A DNA stretch of 40,944 nt from Immundisolibacter sp. (GTDB lineage Bacteria > Pseudomonadota > Gammaproteobacteria > Immundisolibacterales > Immundisolibacteraceae), in assembly GCF_041601295.1 (NCBI RefSeq), contig NZ_JBFIII010000011.1:1-40944 (forward strand), read 5' to 3'. A program made the translations under genes and the position numbers. Below are positions 23,795 to 31,396 of this stretch, piece after piece. Every line of letters starts with the position of its first letter. The first letter of the stretch is position 1. The notes beneath the pieces are model-generated. The model ran no database searches, had not been told where the DNA came from, and saw only the letters and a list, made by a program, of their open reading frames with translations.

Positions 23795-24859
23795 ATGACC
23801 GCGCTGCGTTTTGGCGTGTACTGCGAGATGCAGTCCGCACCTGACAAGTCCCACGCCGAGCTGGCCTGGGAGGTGTTTCGGCTGATCGAACAGGCCGACA
23901 CGCTGGGCTATGACCTGTATAGCCTGATCGAACATCACTTTTTCCCGACCTTCGGCATCTCCGCCAATCCCCTGGGACTGTTCACGGCAGTGGCGCAGCG
24001 CACGCAGCAGATTCGTCTGCGCACCCTGTGCCACACGCTGCCGCTGCACAACCCGCTTGTGCTGGCCGGCGAGATCGCCATGGCCGACATCCTCACCGGT
24101 GGCCGGCTGGAAGTCGGCGTCGGGCGCGGCCACGCCTGGCTGTACCCACCGGCCGGCATTCCATTCGAGGAAAGCCGAGGCCGCTACGAGGAAGCCCTGG
24201 AACTGCTGCGCCTGGCCTGGTCCGGCGAGCGCTTTTCATTTCATGGCCGCTACACCCACGTGGATGACGTGCAGGTGGTGCCGCAGCCCGTGCAGCGGCC
24301 GTATCCGCCGATCTACATGACAGGCACCAGCGGCGCAGCCTTTCGTATCGCCGCCCGGCACGGCTGGCGCATCTGCTCCGGAGGGCCGGCGCCGATCGAG
24401 GTATTCGCCGATGGCTTCAAAACCTACCGCGATGCCTGTACCGAGTTCGGCACGCAGCCACACGTCGGCTACGTGCGGGCGGTGTTCCTGGCCGATGACG
24501 AGAACACGGCCCACCGCGAGGCACGCGAGGCGATCATGAAGTTCTTCGAGTACAACGTGCGCCCGCACGACTCGCTGCTGGACCCTGCGCTACAAGAGCC
24601 ATTGCACGCGGCAGGCTACGCGTTCTACGCCAGCGATGCCCTGCAATCCATGAAGAAGCTCAGCTACGACGACATCCTGGCCCAGGACATGGTGTACGTG
24701 GGGACGCCCGAGCAGATCGCGCGTCGTCTGACCGACCTGCACGGCCAATGGCAGTTCGACGAGTTTTCCATCGTCTCTCACTACGGCGGCATTGCCCCGC
24801 ACCAGGCGTACCGCAATCAGGAGCTGTTCGCTCGCCGGGTAATACCGGAGTTTCGCTGA
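23795..24859 (+). CDS. LLM class flavin-dependent oxidoreductase (luciferase-like monooxygenase)
   Basis: 354 aa; CTGGAGGTAATCC before the ATG is the best ribosome binding site of the operon. The luciferase-like TIM-barrel is clear: RFGVYCEMQSAP at the start, AWEVFRLIEQADTLGYDLYS, EHHFFPTFGISANPLGL, RIR-type strand QQIRLRTLCHTLPLHNPL and the flavin-site GGRLEVGVGRGHAW. Such enzymes use FMNH2 and oxygen to hydroxylate, cleave or desulfurise small molecules; RutA in uracil breakdown is a distant relative. A separate flavin reductase would be needed and is not in the window. The 54-bp gap before it might hold an internal promoter. Confidence 0.92.
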   Translation: MTALRFGVYCEMQSAPDKSHAELAWEVFRLIEQADTLGYDLYSLIEHHFFPTFGISANPLGLFTAVAQRTQQIRLRTLCHTLPLHNPLVLAGEIAMADILTGGRLEVGVGRGHAWLYPPAGIPFEESRGRYEEALELLRLAWSGERFSFHGRYTHVDDVQVVPQPVQRPYPPIYMTGTSGAAFRIAARHGWRICSGGPAPIEVFADGFKTYRDACTEFGTQPHVGYVRAVFLADDENTAHREAREAIMKFFEYNVRPHDSLLDPALQEPLHAAGYAFYASDALQSMKKLSYDDILAQDMVYVGTPEQIARRLTDLHGQWQFDEFSIVSHYGGIAPHQAYRNQELFARRVIPEFR

Positions 24860-24891
24860 CACGCCCGCCAGCGAGCGACCCGCAAACCCTT

Positions 24892-26343
24892 ATGTGGCAT
24901 GCACAAAGCATCGCCGAGCTTGGGCAGGCGATGGCGAACGGCGGTCTGAGCGCCGCTGCTCTCACCCAGTATTTCCTGGACCGAATCGGCGCGCTGAATA
25001 AGGCCGGGCCGACGCTGAACGCCGTGCGCGAGGTGAACCCACGGGCGAGCGACATCGCCAGAGCCTTGGACGATGAACGTCGCGCCGGCCACGTGCGCGG
25101 CCCGCTGCATGGCATCCCGGTGCTGCTCAAGGACAACATCGCCACGGGCGACGGCATGGCCTGTACCGCAGGCTCGCTGGCTCTGGCGCAACTGCGACCG
25201 CGCCAGGACGCTGAACTGGTGCGTCGCCTCAGGGCAGCGGGCGCGGTGATTCTTGGCAAGTGCAATATGACCGAGTTTGCCGACTATTTGGCCGATGTCA
25301 TGCCGTCCGAGTTCAGCTCCGCCGGTGGCGTGGTGCGCCATCCCTGGGGCAAGCGTTACGACCGTGGCGGCGGGTCCAGCATCGGCGCGGCCTGCGCCGT
25401 GGCGGCCGGCCTGTGCGTGGCGGCGGTCGGCAGCGAAACACAAAACTCCATTCAGACCCCGGCCAGCCAATCCGGCGTGGTGGGTCTTAAGCCCACGGTC
25501 GGGCTGATCAGCCGCTCTGGCGTGATGCCATTGGCGATCAGTCAGGACACGGCCGGGCCAATTACACGTCGCGTCGCCGATGCTTCTGTGCTGCTGTCGG
25601 CCCTGGCCGGCGTGGACCTGAACGACACCCTCACGCTGGGCGCGGCGGCGCACCTGCATGCCGACTACTCGCGGTTTCTCGATCCACACGCTCTGCGTGG
25701 CGCGCGTATCGGCGTGCCAAGGCAGGTTTATTTTGGGCGGGAAGAGCAGCAAGACGCCGACGCGCTGGTGGAACAAGCCATTGTCACCCTGCGCACCGCC
25801 GGGGCGATCATCATCGACCCCGCCGACGTGCCGACGGCACACGAGGTCGCGCGGCTGCGTTCCAGCGTGTTTGCGTGCGAGTTCAAGGCCGGATTGAAGG
25901 CCTTTCTCGCCGCCCAGAACGAAGCAGCGCCCATGCACTCGCTGGGCGAAATCATTGCCTTCAACCAGGCGCACCCCGAGCAATGTCTGAAGTACGGTCA
26001 GCTGCTGGCCGAGAATGCCGAGCGCAGCGGCGACCTGGATGACCCCACCTACCGGGCCGACCGCCTGCGGGACATCACACTGACCCGGGAGCTGGGCATC
26101 GACGCGGTGTGTCGGACCCATGGGCTGGATGCACTGGTCACGCCGGGCGGCGTAGCTGCCAAGCTGAGCGGCAAGGCCGGTTACCCGGCCATCACGGTAC
26201 CGATCGGCCATACCGGCGATGGCAGTCGCGTGGGTATGAGTTTCATTGGCCAGGCGTTCAGCGAGCCGCGTCTGATCGCGCTGGCGTATGCCTTTGAACA
26301 AGTCCGCGGCGGGCTGTCGGTGGCGCTGCCCGATGGGCTCTGA
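24892..26343 (+). CDS. Amidase signature family protein
   Basis: 483 aa from ATG 24892; the frame is open from 24748, but those codons overlap the LLM gene and carry no amidase sequence. No clear ribosome binding site is visible, so translation may be coupled. The Ser-cisSer-Lys triad is present: K80 in PVLLKDNI, S162 in RGGGSSIGAAC and S186 in SETQNSIQTP, with the usual 24-residue spacing between the two serines. These enzymes hydrolyse amides to acid and ammonia. The GGSS region has Ile in SSIGAA where SSGGSA is common, and the substrate-binding C-terminal half is complete. In this operon it may cleave an amide produced by the two oxygenases. Confidence 0.9.
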   Translation: MWHAQSIAELGQAMANGGLSAAALTQYFLDRIGALNKAGPTLNAVREVNPRASDIARALDDERRAGHVRGPLHGIPVLLKDNIATGDGMACTAGSLALAQLRPRQDAELVRRLRAAGAVILGKCNMTEFADYLADVMPSEFSSAGGVVRHPWGKRYDRGGGSSIGAACAVAAGLCVAAVGSETQNSIQTPASQSGVVGLKPTVGLISRSGVMPLAISQDTAGPITRRVADASVLLSALAGVDLNDTLTLGAAAHLHADYSRFLDPHALRGARIGVPRQVYFGREEQQDADALVEQAIVTLRTAGAIIIDPADVPTAHEVARLRSSVFACEFKAGLKAFLAAQNEAAPMHSLGEIIAFNQAHPEQCLKYGQLLAENAERSGDLDDPTYRADRLRDITLTRELGIDAVCRTHGLDALVTPGGVAAKLSGKAGYPAITVPIGHTGDGSRVGMSFIGQAFSEPRLIALAYAFEQVRGGLSVALPDGL

Positions 26344-26362
26344 ATCTGCCGTGACGCCCAAC

Positions 26363-26926
26363 ATGCATGCCCTGCTGATCATCGACATGCAGAATGACTT
26401 CGTACTGCCCGGTGGCCCGGCAGCGGTGGCCGGCGCGCCAGCAACGGTGCCCAATATACGTCGCGTGCTGGAGAAGTTCCGTGTCGGTGGCTGGCCGGTA
26501 TTTCACCTGATTCGCCATTACCGGCCCGATGGCAGCGACGTGGAGCTGTTTCGCCGCGATGCCTTCATGCAAGGGCCGGCCTATTTGCTGCCCGGTAGCA
26601 CTGGAGCACGGATCGTTGCGGAGCTCACGCCTCAACCGGGGGAGCAGGTGATCGTGAAACCGCGTTTCAGTGCCTTCATGGGTACAGCGCTGGATCTTGT
26701 GCTGCGCAGGCGTGGCGTCAGGCAGCTTGTGGTCTGCGGCACGCAGTATCCGAATTGCATCCGTGCCACGGTGATGGACGCCGTGTGCCTGGATTACGCG
26801 GTCACGCTGGTTACCGATGCCGCCTCGGCGCAAACGGCCGCGGTGGCGCAGGCCAATATCCTGGATATGGCCAACATCGGCGTGGCGTGCCGGACCACCG
26901 CGCAGCTTGAGGCGCTCGATTGCTGA
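26363..26926 (+). CDS. Isochorismatase-like cysteine hydrolase
   Basis: 187 aa from ATG 26363; GTG 26351, four codons earlier, is an alternative. The catalytic triad of cysteine hydrolases is present: D8 in LLIIDMQNDFV, K99 in IVKPRFSAF and C132 in CGTQYPNCIRAT, with the expected cis-peptide region just before the Cys. Relatives include nicotinamidase, N-carbamoylsarcosine amidohydrolase, RutB and biuret hydrolase, which remove ammonia or carbamate from amides and ureido compounds. It is the last gene of the run that starts with the Rieske oxygenase and follows the amidase by 19 bp. The precise substrate is unknown. No terminator was recognised after it. Confidence 0.9.
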   Translation: MHALLIIDMQNDFVLPGGPAAVAGAPATVPNIRRVLEKFRVGGWPVFHLIRHYRPDGSDVELFRRDAFMQGPAYLLPGSTGARIVAELTPQPGEQVIVKPRFSAFMGTALDLVLRRRGVRQLVVCGTQYPNCIRATVMDAVCLDYAVTLVTDAASAQTAAVAQANILDMANIGVACRTTAQLEALDC

Positions 26927-27214
26927 GGCCTTGCCGGTGCGTTAGACGTCTCACTGGCCCTGGTCCGAATGCATTTGCATGCGTGGGGTCACGTCCGTGC
27001 AACGCCGCGAAATCTGGCAGTACAACGGGATATCGCAAGGGCGCGTCCGATGCCCACGCCCGGCTGAACCACGGGCGGCGATTGGATAGGGCCGGGTGAC
27101 CCGTGCTGGTGCGACACCCGCGTTTTGCCAAGGCCTGACGCTGGACCGCTGACTACCGGTAAGGCGAGCCTGCCGCGTGGTTGTCGCGCGACTTTAAAGA
27201 CACGCAAGGGTCGA
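26927..27214. other. Gene-free gap, convergent
   Basis: The 288 bp between the cysteine hydrolase and the convergent DUF6600 gene contain no supportable gene and no strong terminator. A short inverted repeat ATGCA/TGCAT lies near 26970. Nothing else was recognised. Confidence 0.5.
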
Positions 27215-29200
27215 TCATTCCGGGGCCGTGTTCCCGTTTGGAACGTCGCGGCGGTATTGATTCAGTTGCTCCCGTTCGCCGCTCAGGTGGCGTGAGTCCC
27301 GCGGATTGGCGGAGCGACCGGAAGCTCGCCCTTGCGTTTCGGCGTCATGCTCCGTCGTTTGCTGAATGTTGCTCCGCCGGGTCCGGGTGGGTTGTTGGCC
27401 GGGGTCGCCTGCGCCGCGGTCCAATGCGGGCCGCGAAGCTGTCGTCTCTGTGTCTCGCCCAGCCAATGCTCTACGACGCTGGAACCCGTCCGCCCGGGCG
27501 TCCACCGCGCCGCGCTGTGCCGGGATCACGCGTACTCTGGGCGTGACCTCACTTCTGAGCCGGGGTGTGCCTTCGGTGCCCGGCAAAGGCCTGATGGCCG
27601 ATCGCTCTGGCGCCCGCTGCGAGGCATCCACGGATCGATGTTCGCGTTCGGCGAACGGTCCTCGTGGGGCTGGCTTGACTCTAATGTTCGTCGCCGGAAC
27701 CGGTTCGACGGCAGACGGCTTCGGTACGCGTCCGGGAGCGTTCCGTAGCGTCGGCTCGCGTGTAGCAAATGGCCTGTCCCGCAGCGGCGGTGCGTGGCGT
27801 GCGACTACCCGGCGCTCGACCGCTTCATCTGGTGGACGGACTCGGGTCGCCTTGCCCGCACCGATGACGCTTTGTGCTCCTGGCGTAATCGGAGCCACGC
27901 TGGTGATGTCGCCGGTGGCGATCGCATCGCCGTCGAGGCGAATCGCTGCTTTGCGTACAGATCGCGAGTTCTTGAACACATCGCCGGGCACCGCGGTGAT
28001 GGCATCTGAAACTGAGCGGTTGACGTGGTTTACCTGCCCGATATCGATATCGCCGCGAGCGTAATTGTTATAGATGTCAGTGATGAAATTGTTATTAATA
28101 ACAGTATTATTGCCATTGATGCGGGTGAAATAGTCGCGGCTGGCCTGGTAGCACGGCACGTAGACGTCGCGCGGACCCAGCGGGAACCAGCCGATTGACG
28201 AACCATAGCCTGAGCTGAACGAGGGGCTCCAGCCGCGGCCACCGATGAACGCGACCAGCGCGGGTGCGTAGATCGAGCGCCTGTGGCGCGGCACTGGAAT
28301 CCAGCCCCAGTAGTTGGATACGGAAACCCAACGCCCATAGTGGAACGGCGCGAAGCCCCACGGTGCATGATCTACCCAGGTCCAGCCCCATGGCTCCTGC
28401 CAGACCCAATGACCATCGCGGTAGGGCGCCCAACCGGCATCAACCCGGTTGGGAAACCACACATCGCCGTAGCTGGGCACCGAGCGCCAGCTGCCGTAAT
28501 CGTCCAGGTCCGCGTAGCCCACCAGGTCGTCATCGACGTAACGCAGCGCCGGTGAGCGGTCCAGACGCCGGTCGCGGTCAAGACTGTAGCGATCGAAATC
28601 GTCCTGACGGGGTGGGCCGAAGATATCGTGATCGCGCAGATCCGCTCCGTGGAAGCGCACCGTATCCCCGGCACGCAACGGGAAACTGGCGTTTTCGCCG
28701 AATGCTTCGCCGGCGCCCTCCCATACAATAATCGTGGTTTGGTGATTTGGCGGGTCGACATCGATGCGGTAGCGCCCGGGACGGTTGGCGTTGAACGCGA
28801 GAAAAGGTGTGGCTATCTCGTAGATCTGCCCCGGATCCATGCGCCGCACCCGAAGATTGATAGTGCCCTGTGTCAGTCGGAACTGCGCAATGCGGTCGTC
28901 CAGCTGCAGGATCTCAAGGCTGGTGTCCGACCCGAGGCGCAGCGCCGCGCTGCCGACCTGCAACTCGCCACGCGCGTGGTGATCGGTCCACAGGCGATCA
29001 CCACGGATCAGTGGACGATTGCGCACGAGGCCGACCCACTCGTCCTCGCCGGCCGGCGAGTAACTGATTTCACCTTGGCTGTGACTCAGGCGCGCCACGC
29101 GTCCCGTTGGATCGGCGTGCGCCGCGTCGGCAACCGGCACGCAACACAAGGAAAACAGCAATACGCCAGCAATGGCAGTTCGCCGCGACAGCTTAGGCAT
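27215..29200 (-). CDS. FecR-like/DUF6600 exported protein
   Basis: 661 aa, with GAGG upstream of ATG 29200. A signal peptide covers about 1-27 (ending VADAAHA); the SRRTAIAG start hints at, but does not match well, a Tat motif. Residues about 35-150 form a FecR-type sheet domain (SHSQGEISYSPAGEDEWVGL, RGDRLWTDHHARGELQVG, LRLGSDTSLEIL). The middle is Trp/Tyr-rich (GWAPYRDGHWVWQEPWGWTW, VDHAPWGFAPFHYGRW), the DUF6600 signature. The last 230 residues are Pro/Arg/Ala-rich and predicted disordered. No ECF sigma factor or TonB receptor is adjacent, so this is not a classical FecIR system; an envelope or surface scaffold role is possible. Confidence 0.84.
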   Translation of the reverse strand: MPKLSRRTAIAGVLLFSLCCVPVADAAHADPTGRVARLSHSQGEISYSPAGEDEWVGLVRNRPLIRGDRLWTDHHARGELQVGSAALRLGSDTSLEILQLDDRIAQFRLTQGTINLRVRRMDPGQIYEIATPFLAFNANRPGRYRIDVDPPNHQTTIIVWEGAGEAFGENASFPLRAGDTVRFHGADLRDHDIFGPPRQDDFDRYSLDRDRRLDRSPALRYVDDDLVGYADLDDYGSWRSVPSYGDVWFPNRVDAGWAPYRDGHWVWQEPWGWTWVDHAPWGFAPFHYGRWVSVSNYWGWIPVPRHRRSIYAPALVAFIGGRGWSPSFSSGYGSSIGWFPLGPRDVYVPCYQASRDYFTRINGNNTVINNNFITDIYNNYARGDIDIGQVNHVNRSVSDAITAVPGDVFKNSRSVRKAAIRLDGDAIATGDITSVAPITPGAQSVIGAGKATRVRPPDEAVERRVVARHAPPLRDRPFATREPTLRNAPGRVPKPSAVEPVPATNIRVKPAPRGPFAEREHRSVDASQRAPERSAIRPLPGTEGTPRLRSEVTPRVRVIPAQRGAVDARADGFQRRRALAGRDTETTASRPALDRGAGDPGQQPTRTRRSNIQQTTEHDAETQGRASGRSANPRDSRHLSGEREQLNQYRRDVPNGNTAPE

Positions 29201-29409
29201 GGAAGGCCTCTTTTAATGCCACAGCCACGGGTTGTCCGGCTTGAGCGACTGGGCGCTGGAGCGGGCGGAATGTTCTGTGAACAAGACATCCGTGGCCGTA
29301 TCCGGGCTACTTTAAGCCCATCCGCTTGGGTTGGGGGAGTTGGGCTGTTCGCAGCTGGCGCGTGGCGAATCTGGCATAGGTTCACTTGAGCCAACAGGAC
29401 GTTCTTGGC

Positions 29410-29435
29410 CAGCCCCGCGCCGGAGGGGCTGTTTT
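29410..29435 (+). terminator. Plus-strand intrinsic terminator without an upstream gene
   Basis: CAGCCCC (29410-29416) and GGGGCTG (29425-29431) form a 7-bp GC-rich stem with an 8-nt loop, followed by TTTT. It faces plus-strand transcripts, yet no plus-strand gene precedes it within the gap. Confidence 0.65.
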
Positions 29436-29516
29436 ACGGACAAACTGGCGCTCGAAAAGCCGAAATGGGTGCTCAGCGCGGCCCCGAGCATCGCCGCTGG
29501 AGTGGGTTTCCAGCTA

Positions 29517-29532
29517 TGTGCGGTACCGTACA
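29517..29532. promoter_or_regulatory. 16-bp imperfect palindrome upstream of the Crp-type gene
   Basis: TGTGCGGTACCGTACA matches its reverse complement at 7 of 8 half-site positions and starts 97 bp before the GTG at 29614. The following TATAGT at 29555-29560 could be a -10 box, which would place the palindrome over or just upstream of a -35 region. TGTG-type half-sites are usual for Crp-family proteins, so autoregulation is a reasonable guess. Confidence 0.4.
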
Positions 29533-29613
29533 TAAAGCATCCGGGAACTTTATTTATAGTTTTCGGATCAGCAGAGCAACTGGTTGTCTGCCTTCGCGCT
29601 GATTGAGGTTCGC

Positions 29614-30339
29614 GTGCCCACAACCCAACACAACTACCTATTGACTGCCTTGTCGGCTGAGGTCCAGAACCGCTTGTTTGGCAAGCTCGAACGCGTGCCC
29701 CTGGAGCTTGGTCAAGTACTGTACGAGTCCGGGGCAACCTTGCACCACGTCTATTTTCCGATCGACAGCATCGTGTCGCTGCTGTACGTGATGGAAAGCG
29801 GTGCGTCGGCGGAGATCGCGGTGGTCGGCAACGAGGGCGTGGTCGGTGTTTCCCTGTTCATGGGTGGGGAAAGCACGCCGAGCCGGGCCATTGTGCAGAG
29901 CGCCGGTCAGGCCTACCGACTGCCCGGGGACCTGGTGCTTGATGAGTTCAATCGCCACGGCGACCTGCTGCTACTGCTGCTGCGCTATACCCAGGCGCTG
30001 ATTACCCAGATGGCTCAGACAGCGGTGTGCAACCGGCATCATACGATTGACCAGCAGCTGTGCCGGTGGCTGTTGTTGTCCCTGGACCGCCTGCCGGACA
30101 ACCGCTTGGCCATGACCCAGGACCTGATCGCCAATATGCTTGGCGTGCGCCGCGAGGGCGTTACCGAGGCAGCCGGCAAGTTGCAGCGGCTCGCCGTGAT
30201 CGAGTACCAGCGTGGGCAGATCACGGTCTTGGACCGGCCCGAGCTCGAGCGGCTCAGTTGCGAATGCTACGCAGTTGTCAGCCGGGAAACCCGACGCCTG
30301 CTGCCTTATCTGCCTCCGTTCGCCTCCCGGGGTAACTGA
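29614..30339 (+). CDS. Crp/Fnr family transcriptional regulator (first of a tandem pair)
   Basis: 241 aa from GTG 29614, chosen because GATTGAGG lies 5 bp upstream; TTG 29584 is possible but lacks a site. The N-terminal cyclic-nucleotide-binding-like barrel is visible (FGKLERVPLELGQVLYESG, HHVYFPIDSIVSLLYVM, EIAVVGNEGVVGV). The C-terminal helix-turn-helix is NRLAMTQDLIANMLGVRREG with the wing VIEYQRGQITVLDRPEL, ending in a CECY segment. No cluster-binding Cys set of Fnr is present, and the cAMP-contact Arg-Ser pattern is not obvious, so the ligand is unknown. This subgroup occurs widely in proteobacteria, often several copies per genome. Its paralogue follows 174 bp downstream. Confidence 0.9.
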   Translation: MPTTQHNYLLTALSAEVQNRLFGKLERVPLELGQVLYESGATLHHVYFPIDSIVSLLYVMESGASAEIAVVGNEGVVGVSLFMGGESTPSRAIVQSAGQAYRLPGDLVLDEFNRHGDLLLLLLRYTQALITQMAQTAVCNRHHTIDQQLCRWLLLSLDRLPDNRLAMTQDLIANMLGVRREGVTEAAGKLQRLAVIEYQRGQITVLDRPELERLSCECYAVVSRETRRLLPYLPPFASRGN

Positions 30340-30513
30340 AACGCCAAGCAGGTGCTCGGGGCCCGGGTGCTACAGAAAGCTCCCGCGAAATGCCGCGCCG
30401 TACGTGGCCTGGCGCACGGACCCACTTTCGCGGTCAGTTACACTCCAAACCGTGGGATAGCCTCAGCGCCTATTCCGTGCCAGCCCGGCGTCACTGTGTT
30501 GCAGGACAGTTCT

Positions 30514-31221
30514 GTGTCAATCGCAACACCCGGGCGAGTGGTCAATCGCCTGATCGAAGCCTTGCCAGGCAAGGACCGCAGCCGGATTCTGGGACACTGC
30601 ACGCCAGTCAGTCTGGTTTTTGGGACTGTCCTTTGTGAGCCAGGGCAGCCTTGCCCACAGGTGTATTTTCCCCTCACCGGCTTTATCTCACTGGTGGCCG
30701 TTGTTGGCGCCCACCCGCCGTTGGAAATGGGACTGATCGGCAACGAGGGTTTGCTTGGCGCGACCCTGCTGTTGGGGGTCAATACGGCGCCGCTGCGCGC
30801 CGTGGTGCAAGGCTCCGGTAGCGCATTGCGGATGACTGCGCCGCAGCTTCGGCGCGAACTGCGCGACAGCCCCGCCGTGCGCCGCGTCCTGGGCGGCTAT
30901 TTGTACGTGTTGATGGCGCAGTTGTCGCAAACCGCCGCGTGTACTCGTTTCCATCAAGTGGAGGCGCGCTTGGCGCGCTGGTTGCTGATGACGCATGATC
31001 GCGCGCACGCGGATCACTTCCATCTTACGCACAGCTTTCTTGCCGACATGCTAGGGGTGCAAAGAAGCGCGGTCACCATTGCCGCGGGCAAGCTGCAACG
31101 CAGGAAACTGATTCGCTACATCCGCGGCGAGATCGGTGTCCTCGACCGCAGTGGACTCGAGGCGGCATCGTGCGAATGCTACGCATCCGGGATCGGCAAC
31201 TACGCGCGATTCTTGCCCTAG
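30514..31221 (+). CDS. Crp/Fnr family transcriptional regulator (second of a tandem pair)
   Basis: 235 aa if started at GTG 30514, which has CAGGACAG upstream; the frame is open from 30352, and GTG 30496 and TTG 30499 are alternatives. The barrel shows the same family pattern as the preceding protein (GKDRSRILGHCTPVSLVFG, PQVYFPLTGFISLVAVV, EMGLIGNEGLLGATLLLG). The helix-turn-helix is HLTHSFLADMLGVQRSAV with wing LIRYIRGEIGVLDRSGLE and the shared CECY tail. The two genes probably arose by duplication and have since diverged well. The barrel lacks recognisable cAMP-binding residues. It ends in front of a long imperfect inverted repeat, and the convergent GGDEF gene lies beyond it. Confidence 0.88.
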   Translation: MSIATPGRVVNRLIEALPGKDRSRILGHCTPVSLVFGTVLCEPGQPCPQVYFPLTGFISLVAVVGAHPPLEMGLIGNEGLLGATLLLGVNTAPLRAVVQGSGSALRMTAPQLRRELRDSPAVRRVLGGYLYVLMAQLSQTAACTRFHQVEARLARWLLMTHDRAHADHFHLTHSFLADMLGVQRSAVTIAAGKLQRRKLIRYIRGEIGVLDRSGLEAASCECYASGIGNYARFLP

Positions 31222-31222
31222 T

Positions 31223-31322
31223 CCCTCAAGCTATAAATTTCGCTCTTACTCGCTGTAGTTCGCTTCGCGCACTCAGTGCGCGGATGCGTGTCCGGGCACG
31301 TACGCAAACTTATAGCTTGGGG
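31223..31322. repeat. Long imperfect inverted repeat between convergent genes
   Basis: Outer arms CAAGCTATAA (31227-31236) and TTATAGCTTG (31310-31319) are perfect, extended by CCC/GGG across a one-base bulge. At the centre CGCGCAC-TCA-GTGCGCG (31266-31282) is a 7-bp hairpin with a 3-nt loop. The element occupies nearly the whole gap after the second Crp gene and before the convergent GGDEF gene. It may be a bidirectional terminator or a mobile-type repeat; neither arm is followed by a clear T run. Confidence 0.6.
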
Positions 31323-31396
31323 TGCCAGGTTTCGCGCTCAGGCGAGGGCGGCAGTCGAAGTGGATAGCGTTCCTGGCTGGCGTTTACCCGGCAGGA

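Larger units (their letters stand above)
29201..29613. other. Gene-free divergent intergenic region
   Basis: This 413-bp gap separates the divergent DUF6600 gene and the first Crp-type regulator. It holds a plus-strand terminator at 29410-29435, a palindrome at 29517-29532 and a possible -10 box TATAGT at 29555-29560. GGGCT/AGCCC at about 29308-29323 forms a short hairpin. No protein-coding gene is supportable; a small RNA ending at the terminator is possible. Confidence 0.5.

Noticed and set aside
24817..26454. 545-codon minus-strand frame opposite the amidase
   Set aside because: No family sequence and low-complexity composition; shadow of the amidase and cysteine hydrolase genes.
23795..26926. 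A true Rut pyrimidine-degradation operon
   Set aside because: The LLM protein does not show RutA-like sequence beyond the shared fold, and rutC, D, F and G equivalents are absent; only the enzyme-class logic is similar.
31223..31322. Integron attC site
   Set aside because: The inverted repeat lacks the GTTRRRY and RYYYAAC core sites, and no integrase or cassette array is present.
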